Assembly (NCBI RefSeq): GCF_016907085.1
Contig: NZ_JAFBBJ010000001.1
Coordinates: forward strand, 1,860,001 to 1,924,000
Length of the DNA stretch: 64,000 nucleotides
Direction of reading: 5' to 3'
Origin: Clavibacter michiganensis
Lineage (GTDB): Bacteria; Actinomycetota; Actinomycetes; Actinomycetales; Microbacteriaceae
The translations under genes and the position numbers were made by a program. Shown in pieces: positions 8,266-20,950 of this stretch. How positions within the stretch are numbered: position 1 is the first letter of the stretch; every line of letters starts with the position of its first letter. A model generated the notes under the pieces. That model was not told where the DNA came from. It did no database searches and saw only the letters and a list, made by a program, of their open reading frames with translations.

Positions 8266-8889
8266 ATGACTCGCGCCGCCCTCGCCACCCGTGGCCCGTA
8301 TCGCAAGGGCCTGGAGCGCAGGGAGCTCCTCATCCGCACGGCCATCGAGGTCTTCGCCGAGCAGGGGTACCGCGGCAGCTCGCTGCGCGAGATCGCGTCC
8401 CGCGCCGAGATCACGCCCGCGGGCCTGCTGCACCACTTCACCGGCAAGGAGGAGCTGCTGCTCGCCGTGCTGGAGCGCCGCGAGGAGCGCCTCGCCGCGG
8501 CCATCGAGCTGCACCGCCCGCGCAGCGTCGCAGAGCACGCGGCCGTCGTCATCGCCGACGGCGAGCAGAGCGCGTGCCTCACGCGCGTCATCGCCGTCGT
8601 GTCGTCGGAGGCGTCCGCCGCCGGCCACCCGCTGCACCTGCTCTTCCGCGAGCGCCGCGCCCGCGAGCTCGAGCGCATCACGGCCGGCGTCGTCGTCGAC
8701 CAGGCGCGCGGCCTCATCGACCCCGGGCTCGACCCGGAGGCCGCGGCCGCCGTCGTGCTCTCCGCCATGGACGGGCTGCACGTGCAGCGCTGCTACGGCG
8801 TCGGCGCGGGCGCGAGCGAGGCCTTCGAGGACCTGCGCCGCCACTACCTGGAGCCGCCGGCCTTCGCGGAGCGCGCGGCCGCGGTCTGA
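8266..8889 (+). CDS. TetR/AcrR-family transcription regulator
   Basis: The 207-residue protein has an N-terminal TetR DNA-binding domain: LIRTAIEVFAEQGYRGSSLR followed by EIASRAEITPAGLLHHFTGK (about residues 18-65), with the helix-turn-helix in the second segment. The C-terminal ligand domain is typical in size and not recognisable beyond the family. TetR proteins are usually repressors released by small molecules. The gene stands alone between two terminator hairpins, so its targets cannot be read from context. ATG 8266 was preferred over GTG 8260 because of the leaderless -10 spacing. Confidence 0.92.
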   Translation: MTRAALATRGPYRKGLERRELLIRTAIEVFAEQGYRGSSLREIASRAEITPAGLLHHFTGKEELLLAVLERREERLAAAIELHRPRSVAEHAAVVIADGEQSACLTRVIAVVSSEASAAGHPLHLLFRERRARELERITAGVVVDQARGLIDPGLDPEAAAAVVLSAMDGLHVQRCYGVGAGASEAFEDLRRHYLEPPAFAERAAAV

Positions 8890-8906
8890 GCCCGACCCTC
8901 GCCGTC

Positions 8907-8941
8907 ACGATCGGCCCGCGCCCTCGGCGCGGGCCGATCGT
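8907..8941. terminator. Long perfect terminator hairpin
   Basis: A perfect 16-base stem (8907-8922 with 8926-8941, arms beginning ACGATCGG) closes on a CTC loop, 18 bases after the TetR stop. It separates this gene from the convergent DUF4916 gene and may serve both. Confidence 0.8.
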
Positions 8942-9042
8942 CGTCCGGGCGTCGCGTCGGCATCGGCTCGCGCGATCACATGACGCGCCCGTGCGAGCAC
9001 CGCCTACGACCCGACGGCGATCCCGGTCGGGCAGCCGAGCCG

Positions 9043-9597
9043 CTAGGGCAGCACGCCGACGGAGGCCAGCGCCGCGCGGAGCAGCGCGCCGCGGCCGCCC
9101 TCCATGTCGGCGGAGACCGCATCGGACGCCGCCTCCTCGGGCGTCATCCACGTGATCTCGAGGGCGTCCTGGCGCGGATCGCACGTGCCGGTCACGGGCA
9201 CCACGTACGCGAGCGACACGGCGTGCTGCCGGTCGTCCGTGTAGGGGCTCGCTCCGGGGAAGGGGAAGTACTCGGCGACCGAGAACGGCGTCGGGTTCGC
9301 GGGGAGCTGCGGGAACGCCATCGGCCCGAGGTCCTTCTCGAGGTGGCGGAAGAGCGCGTCGCGCAGGGTCTCGCCGTACATCACGCGGCCGGAGACGAGC
9401 ATCCGGGTCATCTGGCCGGTGACCGTCGCGCGCAGCAGCACGCCGATGTCCTTCACCCGGCCCATGCCGTCCACCCGCACGGGCACGGCCTCCACGTAGA
9501 GGAGGGGCAGCCGCTGCCGGATCTGCGCGAGCTCCACGTCCGACAGCCAGCCGGAGTTCGGGTCGGGGATGTTCGGGTCCGGGGTGCGAACGGTCAT
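9043..9597 (-). CDS. DUF4916 (NUDIX-hydrolase-like) protein
   Basis: The 184-residue protein matches the actinobacterial DUF4916 group, related to NUDIX hydrolases: GWLSDVELAQIRQRLPLLYV at the start, a VKDIGVLLRATVTGQMTRML segment, ETLRDALFRHLEKDLGPMA where the NUDIX helix would be, and FPFPGASPYTDDRQHAVSLA. The classical NUDIX box (Gx5Ex7REUxEExGU) is degenerate: Glu-rich REUxEE spacing is not visible, so hydrolase activity is uncertain. The start is ATG at 9597. It is divergent from the esterase gene. Confidence 0.8.
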   Translation of the reverse strand: MTVRTPDPNIPDPNSGWLSDVELAQIRQRLPLLYVEAVPVRVDGMGRVKDIGVLLRATVTGQMTRMLVSGRVMYGETLRDALFRHLEKDLGPMAFPQLPANPTPFSVAEYFPFPGASPYTDDRQHAVSLAYVVPVTGTCDPRQDALEITWMTPEEAASDAVSADMEGGRGALLRAALASVGVLP

Positions 9598-9730
9598 GGT
9601 CCATTGTGACCCACCGCCGGAGCGCGGCGACCACCCGGCGCGCGGACCGGCTGCCGGGGGCGGATGCGAGGATGGGCGGGCCGGCCGATCCCCGCGTCCG
9701 CGCATCCGCCCGCTGCCGACGAGGACACCC

Positions 9731-10372
9731 GTGACCGCTCTCCCGCTGGATCCCGACGCCGTCCTCTGGTCGGCCTCGTCCGCCGAGCTCGCCGACCGGC
9801 CGCTGCTCGTGCTGCTGCACGGCTACGGATCCCACGAGGGCGACCTCTTCGGGCTGTCGCCGTACCTGCCGCTCGGGCCGGTGGTCGCATCGCTGCGGGC
9901 GCCGATCGCGCTGCAGGGCGGGAACGCGTGGTTCCCGATCGTGGAGGGGTCCCGGGGCGACCCGGATCCGGACGCCGCCGACGCCGCCGCGCAGGGCGTG
10001 CTCGACTGGCTCGACGCGCTGCCCGTGCGGCCGCGCTCGGTGGGGCTCCTCGGGTTCAGCCAGGGCGGCGCGACCGCGCTCCAGCTGCTGCGGCTCGCTC
10101 CCGGCCGGTTCTCGTACGCGGTGCAGCTCAGCGGGTTCTCGGTGCGCGGCGAGCACGTGGGCGACGAAGCGCTCGCCGCCGACCGGACGCCGGTGTTCTG
10201 GGGCCGCGGCACGGCCGACCAGGTGATCCCGGACGAGGCGGTCGCGCGCACGGCCGCGTGGATCGGGGAGCACACCGCCCTCACCGAGCGCATCTACGAG
10301 GACCTGCCGCACTCGGTCTCCGCGCCCGAGCTGCGCGACGTGTCGGCGTTCATCCAGGAGCACGCGGGCTGA
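9731..10372 (+). CDS. Alpha/beta hydrolase, phospholipase/carboxylesterase type
   Basis: The 213-residue cytoplasmic protein is a compact alpha/beta hydrolase. It shows the oxyanion-loop segment LLVLLHGYGSHEGDLF, the nucleophile elbow GFSQGG (about residue 115), an Asp in GRGTADQVIPDE and a catalytic His in DLPHSVSAPEL. This order matches the phospholipase/carboxylesterase family, which cleaves short acyl esters or thioesters. The start is GTG at 9731; no signal peptide is present. It lies directly upstream of the Lhr helicase gene (80 bases) on the same strand. Confidence 0.9.
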   Translation: MTALPLDPDAVLWSASSAELADRPLLVLLHGYGSHEGDLFGLSPYLPLGPVVASLRAPIALQGGNAWFPIVEGSRGDPDPDAADAAAQGVLDWLDALPVRPRSVGLLGFSQGGATALQLLRLAPGRFSYAVQLSGFSVRGEHVGDEALAADRTPVFWGRGTADQVIPDEAVARTAAWIGEHTALTERIYEDLPHSVSAPELRDVSAFIQEHAG

Positions 10373-10452
10373 GACGGCACCCGCCGGCGCGTGGATCGTC
10401 CGGCGAGCGCCGGGCCCGGCCGGTTGTCGGGGGTCCGGAGGAGGATGAGCAG

Positions 10453-15267
<4,815 letters not shown>

Positions 15268-15294
15268 GCGGGAGCCCGACGAGCGGATCCGCGC

Positions 15295-16098
15295 GTGCCT
15301 GAGGGCGACACCGTCTACCGCACCGCCGCGCACCTGCACGAGGCCATCGGCGGCCAGGTGCTCACGCGCAGCGACTTCCGCGTGCCGAAGTACGCCACGC
15401 TCGACCTCGCGGGCGAGGAGGTCGACGAGGTGGTGAGCGTCGGGAAGCACATCCTGCACCGCGTCGGCGACGTCACGATCCACAGCCACCTCAAGATGGA
15501 GGGCTCCTGGCACATCTACCAGCACGGCACCGCGTGGCGGCGGCCGGCGTTCGAGGCGCGCGTCGTGCTCGAGACGGCGGAGCGCGTCACGGTGGGGTTC
15601 TCGCTGGGGGTGCTCGAGGTGATCCCGCGCGACCAGGAGCACACGGTCGTCGGGCACCTGGGGCCGGACATCCTCGGGCCGGATTGGGGCGACGAGGCGG
15701 CCGAGGAGATCGTGCGCCGCATCTCCGCGCAGCCGGACCGGGCCATCGGGCTGGCGCTGCTCGACCAGCGGAACGCGGCCGGCATCGGCAACGTCTACCG
15801 GGCCGAGCTCTGCTTCCTGCGCGGCGTGCTGCCCACCCGGCCGGTGAGCGAGGTGCCGGATCTCCCCGCGATGGTCGCGCTCGCCCGCCGCACCATGCGC
15901 GCCAACCGCGACCGCATCGAGCGCACGACCACGGGCGACCTGCGCCGCGGCCGCACCGACTGGGTCTACGGACGCAAGGGCAAGCCGTGCCTCAGGTGCG
16001 GCACCAGGATCCAGCAGGGCCAGCTCGGCGACCCCGTGCGCCCCGGCATGGGCGCGCAGGACCGGGTCACCTACTGGTGCCCGCGCTGCCAGACCTGA
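15295..16098 (+). CDS. nei2: Fpg/Nei-family DNA glycosylase (Nei2 type)
   Basis: The 267-residue protein starts MPEGDTVYRTA: Pro2 would form the Schiff base and Glu3 assists, as in Fpg/Nei enzymes. Lys in SVGKHIL and the H2TH region DQRNAAGIGNVYRAELCF are present. The C-terminal zinc finger is intact (CLRCG then CPRC). These enzymes excise oxidised bases and nick the strand by beta,delta-elimination. GTG at 15295 is required to place Pro2. The gene lies 27 bases after lhr; pairing of Nei2 with Lhr is known in actinobacteria and suggests a joint repair function. Confidence 0.93.
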   Translation: MPEGDTVYRTAAHLHEAIGGQVLTRSDFRVPKYATLDLAGEEVDEVVSVGKHILHRVGDVTIHSHLKMEGSWHIYQHGTAWRRPAFEARVVLETAERVTVGFSLGVLEVIPRDQEHTVVGHLGPDILGPDWGDEAAEEIVRRISAQPDRAIGLALLDQRNAAGIGNVYRAELCFLRGVLPTRPVSEVPDLPAMVALARRTMRANRDRIERTTTGDLRRGRTDWVYGRKGKPCLRCGTRIQQGQLGDPVRPGMGAQDRVTYWCPRCQT

Positions 16099-16117
16099 GG
16101 CGCGGGCACCGGGCGGT

Positions 16118-17650
16118 TCAGTCCCGCGGCGTCGCCGCCGACGGCAGCTCGGGGGCGGGTGCGCCGCCCGCCGCGATCCGCGCCTCCTCCTTGCCGACCA
16201 GCGAGTGGCGGCGTCCGTAGAGGAAGTAGACCGCGAAGCCGAGCGCGAGCCAGACGAGGAAGCGCACCCAGGTGAGCGTCGTGAGGTTGAGCATGAGCCA
16301 CACGCAGAGCACGGCCGAGAGGATCGGCAGCCACGGCATGAGCGGCACGCGGAACGACGCGCGGATGTCCGGGCGCTTCTTGCGGAGCACAATCACGCCG
16401 ATGCTCACGAGCACGAACGCGGACAGCGTGCCGATGTTGATCATCTCCTCGAGCACCCCCACGTCCGTGAAACCGGCGAGGGCCGCGACGACCACGCCCG
16501 CGATGATCTGCACCCGCACCGGCGTGCGGCGCTTCGCCGACGTGCGGCTGAGGCCGCGCGGCAGCAGGCCGTCGCGGCTCATCGCGAACACGACGCGCGC
16601 GAGCCCGAGCAGCAGCACCATGAGCACGGTGGTGAGGCCGAGCAGCGTGCCGATCGAGATGACCTGCGCCGCCCATCCGGCGCCGACCGCCGTGAAGGCG
16701 GTCGTGAGCGACGGCTCCTCCGCGTCGGCCAGGACCGTGTACGGCACCATGCCGGTGAGCACGAGGGTCACGAGCACGTACAGCACGGTGACGACGGCGA
16801 GGCCCGCGAAGATCCCGCGCGGCAGGGTGCGCTGCGGGTCCTTGACCTCCTCGGCGCTCGTGGCGACGACGTCGAAGCCGATGAACGCGAAGAACACGAG
16901 CGAGGCGCCGGCGAGCAGGCCGTAGAGGCCGTACTGCGTGGGCTCCTGGCCGCTCGCCCAGGAGAAGAGGGACTGGGTCCAGACGTCGGCGGATCCGCCC
17001 TCGGTCGGGCGCTGCGGCGGGATGAACGGCGAGTAGTTCTCAGGCCTGACGTAGAAGGCGCCCACGACGATCACGAACAGGACGACCCCGACCTTGAGCA
17101 CGGTGAAGACGCTCGAGACGCGGCTGGAGAGCTTGGTGCCCAGCACGAGCAGCACCGTGAAGATCGCGGTGATGAGCACGGCGCCCCAGCTGATGCCGAG
17201 GCCGAAGACCGTGATGGTGGAGGGGATGTCGAGCCCGGCGAGCTTGAGCGCCGACTCCAGGTAGATGCCCCAGTACTTCGCGATGACCGCGGCCGCCGTG
17301 AGCATCTCGAGGATGAGGTCCCAGCCGATGATCCACGCGAGGAGCTCGCCCATGGTCGCGTAGGTGAACGTGTACGCGCTGCCCGCGACGGGCACGGCGG
17401 AGGCGAACTCGGCGTAGCACATGATCGCGAGGCCGCACGTGACGGCGGCGAGCACGAAGGCGAGCGTCACCGACGGGCCCGCGTAGTTGCCCGCGGCCTT
17501 CGCGCCGACGGAGAAGATGCCGGCGCCGACCGCGACGGCGACGCCCATGAGCATGAGGTCCCAGGTGCCGAGGGAGCGGGTGAGGCTGCGTTCGCCTCCC
17601 GCGGCGTCGGCCAGCGACGACTCGATGCTCTTCGTGCGGAACAGGCTCAT
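16118..17650 (-). CDS. Amino-acid permease, APC superfamily
   Basis: The 510-residue integral membrane protein has about 12 hydrophobic segments. The first contains the APC signature VAVAVGAGIFSVGAKAAGNY, and a later one YAEFASAVPVAGSAYTFTYA, both characteristic of the cationic amino-acid transporter-like branch. GIDVVATSAEEV-like sequence (FIGFDVVATSAEEVKDPQRT) marks the sixth to seventh segment. It should import amino acids by proton- or cation-coupled symport; specificity (Arg/Lys or other) is not decidable. The start is ATG at 17650. It converges on nei2 and is divergent from the sigma-factor gene. Confidence 0.92.
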   Translation of the reverse strand: MSLFRTKSIESSLADAAGGERSLTRSLGTWDLMLMGVAVAVGAGIFSVGAKAAGNYAGPSVTLAFVLAAVTCGLAIMCYAEFASAVPVAGSAYTFTYATMGELLAWIIGWDLILEMLTAAAVIAKYWGIYLESALKLAGLDIPSTITVFGLGISWGAVLITAIFTVLLVLGTKLSSRVSSVFTVLKVGVVLFVIVVGAFYVRPENYSPFIPPQRPTEGGSADVWTQSLFSWASGQEPTQYGLYGLLAGASLVFFAFIGFDVVATSAEEVKDPQRTLPRGIFAGLAVVTVLYVLVTLVLTGMVPYTVLADAEEPSLTTAFTAVGAGWAAQVISIGTLLGLTTVLMVLLLGLARVVFAMSRDGLLPRGLSRTSAKRRTPVRVQIIAGVVVAALAGFTDVGVLEEMINIGTLSAFVLVSIGVIVLRKKRPDIRASFRVPLMPWLPILSAVLCVWLMLNLTTLTWVRFLVWLALGFAVYFLYGRRHSLVGKEEARIAAGGAPAPELPSAATPRD

Positions 17651-17904
17651 GGGGCGTCCGTTCGGTGGTGGCGGCTCGGGGAACGGGGATCGAGCCTACC
17701 GGCGGCTGAGGCGCGCCCCCGTCCGGGGGCGCTGCTCCGTGCTGGTGCGGATGCGCGGGCGGTCGACACGCCCGGCCCGCGGAGAAGCGGGAGAAGCGCC
17801 GAGGAGAAGTGATCGGAGGACCTAGGCAGGTGTGAGGAGCAGTGCTTCTCTGGAGGAGCGGTCAAGCAGCGTGCCGCATCCGACACGAGTCCGGAAGGTC
17901 CTGA
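17651..17904 (+). promoter_or_regulatory. Intergenic region with repeated GAGGAG(A/C)AGTG motifs
   Basis: Between the divergent permease and sigma-factor genes. It contains GAGGAGAAGTG at 17801-17811 and GAGGAGCAGTG at 17834-17844, plus weaker GGAGAAGC (17781, near 17790) and GGAGGAGCGG (17852) copies. The two best copies are 33 bases apart, about three helical turns. The same pair, 31 bases apart, precedes the heptose operon at 50375 and 50406. A ribosome-binding site (GGAAGG) precedes the GTG at 17905. I see no clear -35/-10. Confidence 0.45.
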
Positions 17905-18894
17905 GTGACCGGAACGCTGCGCACGCGCGCCCTCGCCGCCGCCCCGCCCGCCTCGCGCGGATACGCCTCCCGCGGATCCGCCGCGACGCTCCCGCTGGCG
18001 GCCCCGCTCCCCCGCCCGACCCCGCTCGCGCCCGACCTCACGGCGGCGCGCGACGAGAAGCGCCGGCTGACCCACGACCGGTTCGTGCGCGCCGCCGCCG
18101 CGGCCGAGGACGCCGCCGGTGACGCCGAGCGCCGCCGCCTGCACGACCAGATCGTGCTCGACCACCTCGAGCTCGCCGACCAGCTCGCCCGCCAGCACTC
18201 GGGCCGCGCCCACGACTGGAGCGACCTGCGCCAGGTCGGCTACCTCGGCCTCGTGAAGGCCGCGCGCCGCTACGACCCGGGCTTCGGTGCGCCCTTCGTG
18301 TCGTTCGCGATCCCCACCATCTCCGGCGAGATCAAGCGCCACCTGCGCGACAACGGCTGGGTGATCCGCCCGCCGCGGCAGGTCCAGGAGCTGCGGCACG
18401 CGCTGCTCGCGGTGGTGCCCGCGCTCACGCAGCGCCTCGGCCGCACGCCCAGCGACGCGGAGCTCGCCGCGCACACCGGGCACCCCGGGGAGGAGATCGC
18501 GGAGGCGCTCGCGGCGCACTCCAGCCTCCGGCCCGCGTCGCTCGACTTCACGGTGCACGAGGACGAGGGCACCTCCCTCGCCGACACCATCGGCAGCGAC
18601 GATCCCGGCTACGCGCGCGCCGAGCGCACCGTGCTGCTGGACGCGGCGCGCGGGGTGCTCAGCGATCGCGACCGGCGGATCCTGCACCTGCGCTTCGTCG
18701 ACGAGTGCAGCCAGAGCGAGATCGCGGTGGAGCTCGGCGTGACGCAGATGCAGGTGTCGCGGCTGCTCGCGCGGATCCTCGGGGCGTTGCGCGCCGAGCT
18801 CACGCGCGGCGAGGCGGAGGCCCTGCCGGAGGTGGCGCCGCTCGCCGCCGTGTCGCCGATCCGCGTGCGCGAGGCCGACCGCCGCACGGCCTGA
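17905..18894 (+). CDS. RNA polymerase sigma factor, SigB/SigF/SigG class
   Basis: The 329-residue protein is a group 3 sigma-70 factor. Region 2 reads SDLRQVGYLGLVKAARRYDP then FVSFAIPTISGEIKRHLRDN and GWVIRPPRQVQELR, the signature of the SigB/SigF/SpoIIAC class. Region 3 follows (LGRTPSDAELAAHTG), and region 4 has LSDRDRRILHLRFVDECSQS with IAVELGVTQMQVSRLLARIL. Such factors read stress or developmental promoters of form GTTT-N15/17-GGGTAT. The N-terminal ~55 residues are an Ala/Pro-rich extension. GTG at 17905 has a good GGAAGG site. No anti-sigma factor gene adjoins, which is unusual for the class. Confidence 0.93.
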   Translation: MTGTLRTRALAAAPPASRGYASRGSAATLPLAAPLPRPTPLAPDLTAARDEKRRLTHDRFVRAAAAAEDAAGDAERRRLHDQIVLDHLELADQLARQHSGRAHDWSDLRQVGYLGLVKAARRYDPGFGAPFVSFAIPTISGEIKRHLRDNGWVIRPPRQVQELRHALLAVVPALTQRLGRTPSDAELAAHTGHPGEEIAEALAAHSSLRPASLDFTVHEDEGTSLADTIGSDDPGYARAERTVLLDAARGVLSDRDRRILHLRFVDECSQSEIAVELGVTQMQVSRLLARILGALRAELTRGEAEALPEVAPLAAVSPIRVREADRRTA

Positions 18895-18947
18895 GGCACG
18901 CGTCGGCGTCGGCGCTCCGCGGACGCATCGGCACCGGTGGGATCCGC

Positions 18948-19526
18948 TCAGGCGCCGGGCAGCGCGCCCGTCTGCACGACGCGGCGCGCGACCTCGACGA
19001 GCTTGACGTTGCCGTCCTGCGAGTAGCGGCGGAGCACCTGGAACGCGCGGTCGGCGTCGAGCGAGAAGCGCTCCATCAGGATCCCCTGCGCCTGCCCGAT
19101 GACGGAGCGGGACGCGAGGCCGAGGGCGAGGTCATCCGCCGTGTCCCAGGCGGCGAGCGCGATGCGCGCGTGCACCGCGACCTCCTCGGCGACGGCGCGG
19201 TCGGCCGCGTCGAGGGGACCGGTCGCGCGATGCAGCGCGACGGCGCCGCCGTCCCCGGTGCGCGCGTCGGCGCCGTCGGCCATCGCGACGAGCAGCAGCC
19301 CGGATCCGACGGGCACGGGATCCGCCGCGAGGAGCCCGCCGAGCGCGACCCCGGACTCCCCCGCGACCGCGACCTCGGACGCGCGCGGCAGGACCACGGC
19401 GGCACCCGTGGCGGAGGACGCGTCGAGGAGCGCGGCGAGCAGCAGCTCGACGCCGGCGGCGCGGCTCGGGGCGGCGTGGAAGGCGGCGACGACGCGGACG
19501 GGCAGGGCCGAGCGGTGCTGCTCCAT
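18948..19526 (-). CDS. GAF-ANTAR regulator
   Basis: The 192-residue protein has a GAF-like sensor half and a C-terminal ANTAR RNA-binding domain: SRSVIGQAQGILMERFSLDA then AFQVLRRYSQDGNVKLVEVA (about residues 130-185). ANTAR proteins bind paired hexaloop stems in nascent RNA and prevent termination. This arrangement (degenerate GAF plus ANTAR) is common in actinobacteria. The start is ATG at 19526 with a GGGAGGG site. It converges on the sigma-factor gene; an upstream dyad (19644-19659) may control it. The RNA targets are unknown. Confidence 0.9.
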   Translation of the reverse strand: MEQHRSALPVRVVAAFHAAPSRAAGVELLLAALLDASSATGAAVVLPRASEVAVAGESGVALGGLLAADPVPVGSGLLLVAMADGADARTGDGGAVALHRATGPLDAADRAVAEEVAVHARIALAAWDTADDLALGLASRSVIGQAQGILMERFSLDADRAFQVLRRYSQDGNVKLVEVARRVVQTGALPGA

Positions 19527-19723
19527 CCGGTCCCTCCCGCGTGTTCGAGGACGTCGGCGGCTCGTCGGGCACGGGGTGCCCTGGCCCGCCGCGGTGCGGG
19601 GAGACGCCGAGCCCCGGCTCGACCATTCGAGTATCGCACCATGGGTTTGCACCCAAACCGTCGGCGACGAGGACTCACGGGGAGCCGTTCGCGGGCGGCA
19701 CGGGCGGCCGCGGGCCGACCGCG
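19527..19723 (-). promoter_or_regulatory. Intergenic region with a GGTTTG/CAAACC dyad
   Basis: Upstream of the ANTAR gene and downstream of the lipoprotein gene. A 6-base inverted repeat GGTTTG-CACC-CAAACC lies at 19644-19659; a possible -10 (GATACT read on the minus strand) lies just downstream near 19630. Nothing else is seen. Confidence 0.35.
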
Positions 19724-20536
19724 TCAGGCCGCGACGGTCGTGCTGCGCCAGGCGGGCGAGTCGCCGCCGACCTGCCACACGAGCGTGACCGCGTCGGGCG
19801 CCTCGTCGTCGTCCGTCCAGGCGAAGGTGTCGAGCTCGAGCAGGCGGCCGGATCCCGCGGCGACGAGCCCGACGGGCACCTCCGTCCCGTCGATCCACGC
19901 CCACGCCGTCTCGGGGTAGCCCACGAGCCCGCCGTCCTGGGATCCGTCCTCCGGCGCGGCGAACGCCACGGAGAGCGGGCGCGAGGTGTCGACGGCGGGC
20001 ACCGGATCCGCGGATCCCTCGGGGCCCGCTGCCGGATTCCGCCACTCGTAGGGCGTCGCGCCGGTCGCAGGCACGACGTGGTCGTCGAGCAGGAGGCCCC
20101 GGTCGGTGTCGCGCACGATCCAGGCGTCGGCGACGTCGCCGTCCGCGGCGGACACGAGCGTGAAGGCGCCCTCGGGGCCCTCGGCCGAGATCGGCTCCAC
20201 CGCGCGGAGGCGCTCGGCATCCTCCGGGGAGACGGTGCCCGCGCGGCCGGAGGAGGCGACGTAGGACTCCCGGGATCCGGCCGACTCCTGCGCCTCGGGC
20301 GTGAGCATGCCCCATGCGGCGTCGGAGTCGCCGGCCGCGACCGCGTCGAGGTACGCGGCGACGAGCGCGGTCTCCGCCGTGGGCGTCCCGGCATCGTCAC
20401 CCGCGTCCGCAGGCGACGTCTCGACGGACTCGGGGACCGGCAGCGGGACGGGCGCGACCTCGTCGGGGCCGGAGCACGACGTCAGGACGACCGCGCTCGA
20501 GGCGATCAGGACCAGGGGCAGGGTGCGGATCCTCAT
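19724..20536 (-). CDS. Lipoprotein of unknown function
   Basis: The 270-residue protein has a signal peptide with lipobox LTSC (Cys21), followed by a Pro/Ala/Asp-rich linker. From about residue 50 it reads VAAYLDAVAAGDSDAAWGML and SRESYVASSGRAG, like the NTF2-like region found in many actinobacterial surface lipoproteins. The remainder is beta-rich and contains several Trp residues. I do not recognise a specific family. TAGCGT sits 6 bases before ATG 20536, so expression could be leaderless although GGAGG also overlaps that spacer. It is divergent from the PspC gene. Confidence 0.75.
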   Translation of the reverse strand: MRIRTLPLVLIASSAVVLTSCSGPDEVAPVPLPVPESVETSPADAGDDAGTPTAETALVAAYLDAVAAGDSDAAWGMLTPEAQESAGSRESYVASSGRAGTVSPEDAERLRAVEPISAEGPEGAFTLVSAADGDVADAWIVRDTDRGLLLDDHVVPATGATPYEWRNPAAGPEGSADPVPAVDTSRPLSVAFAAPEDGSQDGGLVGYPETAWAWIDGTEVPVGLVAAGSGRLLELDTFAWTDDDEAPDAVTLVWQVGGDSPAWRSTTVAA

Positions 20537-20542
20537 CCTCCG

Positions 20543-20548
20543 ACGCTA
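20543..20548 (-). promoter_or_regulatory. -10 element of a leaderless promoter
   Basis: Read on the minus strand: TAGCGT, 6 bases before ATG 20536. The identical hexamer and spacing occur before the genes at 32461 and 47050. Confidence 0.45.
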
Positions 20549-20652
20549 ATTCCGGCACGCGAGGGAATGCGCGCATTCCCACGGGCTGTCCAGGGAGCGG
20601 TCCGCGGAGCGCCCGTCCGGCGGCTCGGATCCGCTCCTGCCATGCTCGATGC

Positions 20653-20835
20653 ATGGCCACCCTCACTCGTCCCCGTCGCGGGAAGATCATCGCCGGCGTC
20701 TGCGCCGCCCTCGCCGACCGCTTCGGCATCAGCCGCTTCCTCGTCCGCCTGCTGTTCGTCATCTCGATCGTGCTGCCGGGCCCGCAGGTGCTGCTGTACC
20801 TGATCCTCTGGATCGTCTTCCCCAAGCAGCGATGA
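20653..20835 (+). CDS. PspC-domain membrane protein
   Basis: This 60-residue protein is a bare PspC domain: a short basic N-terminus (TLTRPRRGKIIAGVCAALAD), RFGISRFLVRLLFVIS, and a second hydrophobic stretch ending LYLILWIVFPKQR. PspC-family proteins sit in the cytoplasmic membrane and are linked with envelope stress; the single-domain form is common in actinobacteria. The ATG at 20653 gives exactly the domain. It is monocistronic by appearance, divergent from the lipoprotein gene. Confidence 0.9.
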   Translation: MATLTRPRRGKIIAGVCAALADRFGISRFLVRLLFVISIVLPGPQVLLYLILWIVFPKQR

Positions 20836-20908
20836 CCCTGCCCGGGCCGCCGCGCGTCGCCGACCCGGGATCGTCCCGCGCCGGAAACGCCGCCGCAACA
20901 CCCGGTTC

Positions 20909-20940
20909 CCAGACTGGGGAGACCCCTCTCCCCCGTCTGG
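20909..20940 (+). promoter_or_regulatory. Hairpin directly upstream of the amidase start
   Basis: Two arms pair over 13 of 14 positions (CCAGAC-t-GGGGAGA with TCTCCCC-c-GTCTGG) around a CCCC loop. The hairpin ends 10 bases before ATG 20951 and covers the place where a ribosome-binding site would be. It could terminate the PspC transcript, act as an operator, or restrict amidase translation. Confidence 0.5.
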
Positions 20941-20950
20941 ATGGATCCGC

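Noticed and set aside
9043..9597. Calling the DUF4916 protein an active NUDIX hydrolase
   Set aside because: The NUDIX box residues are not in the canonical arrangement, so only the family relation is claimed.
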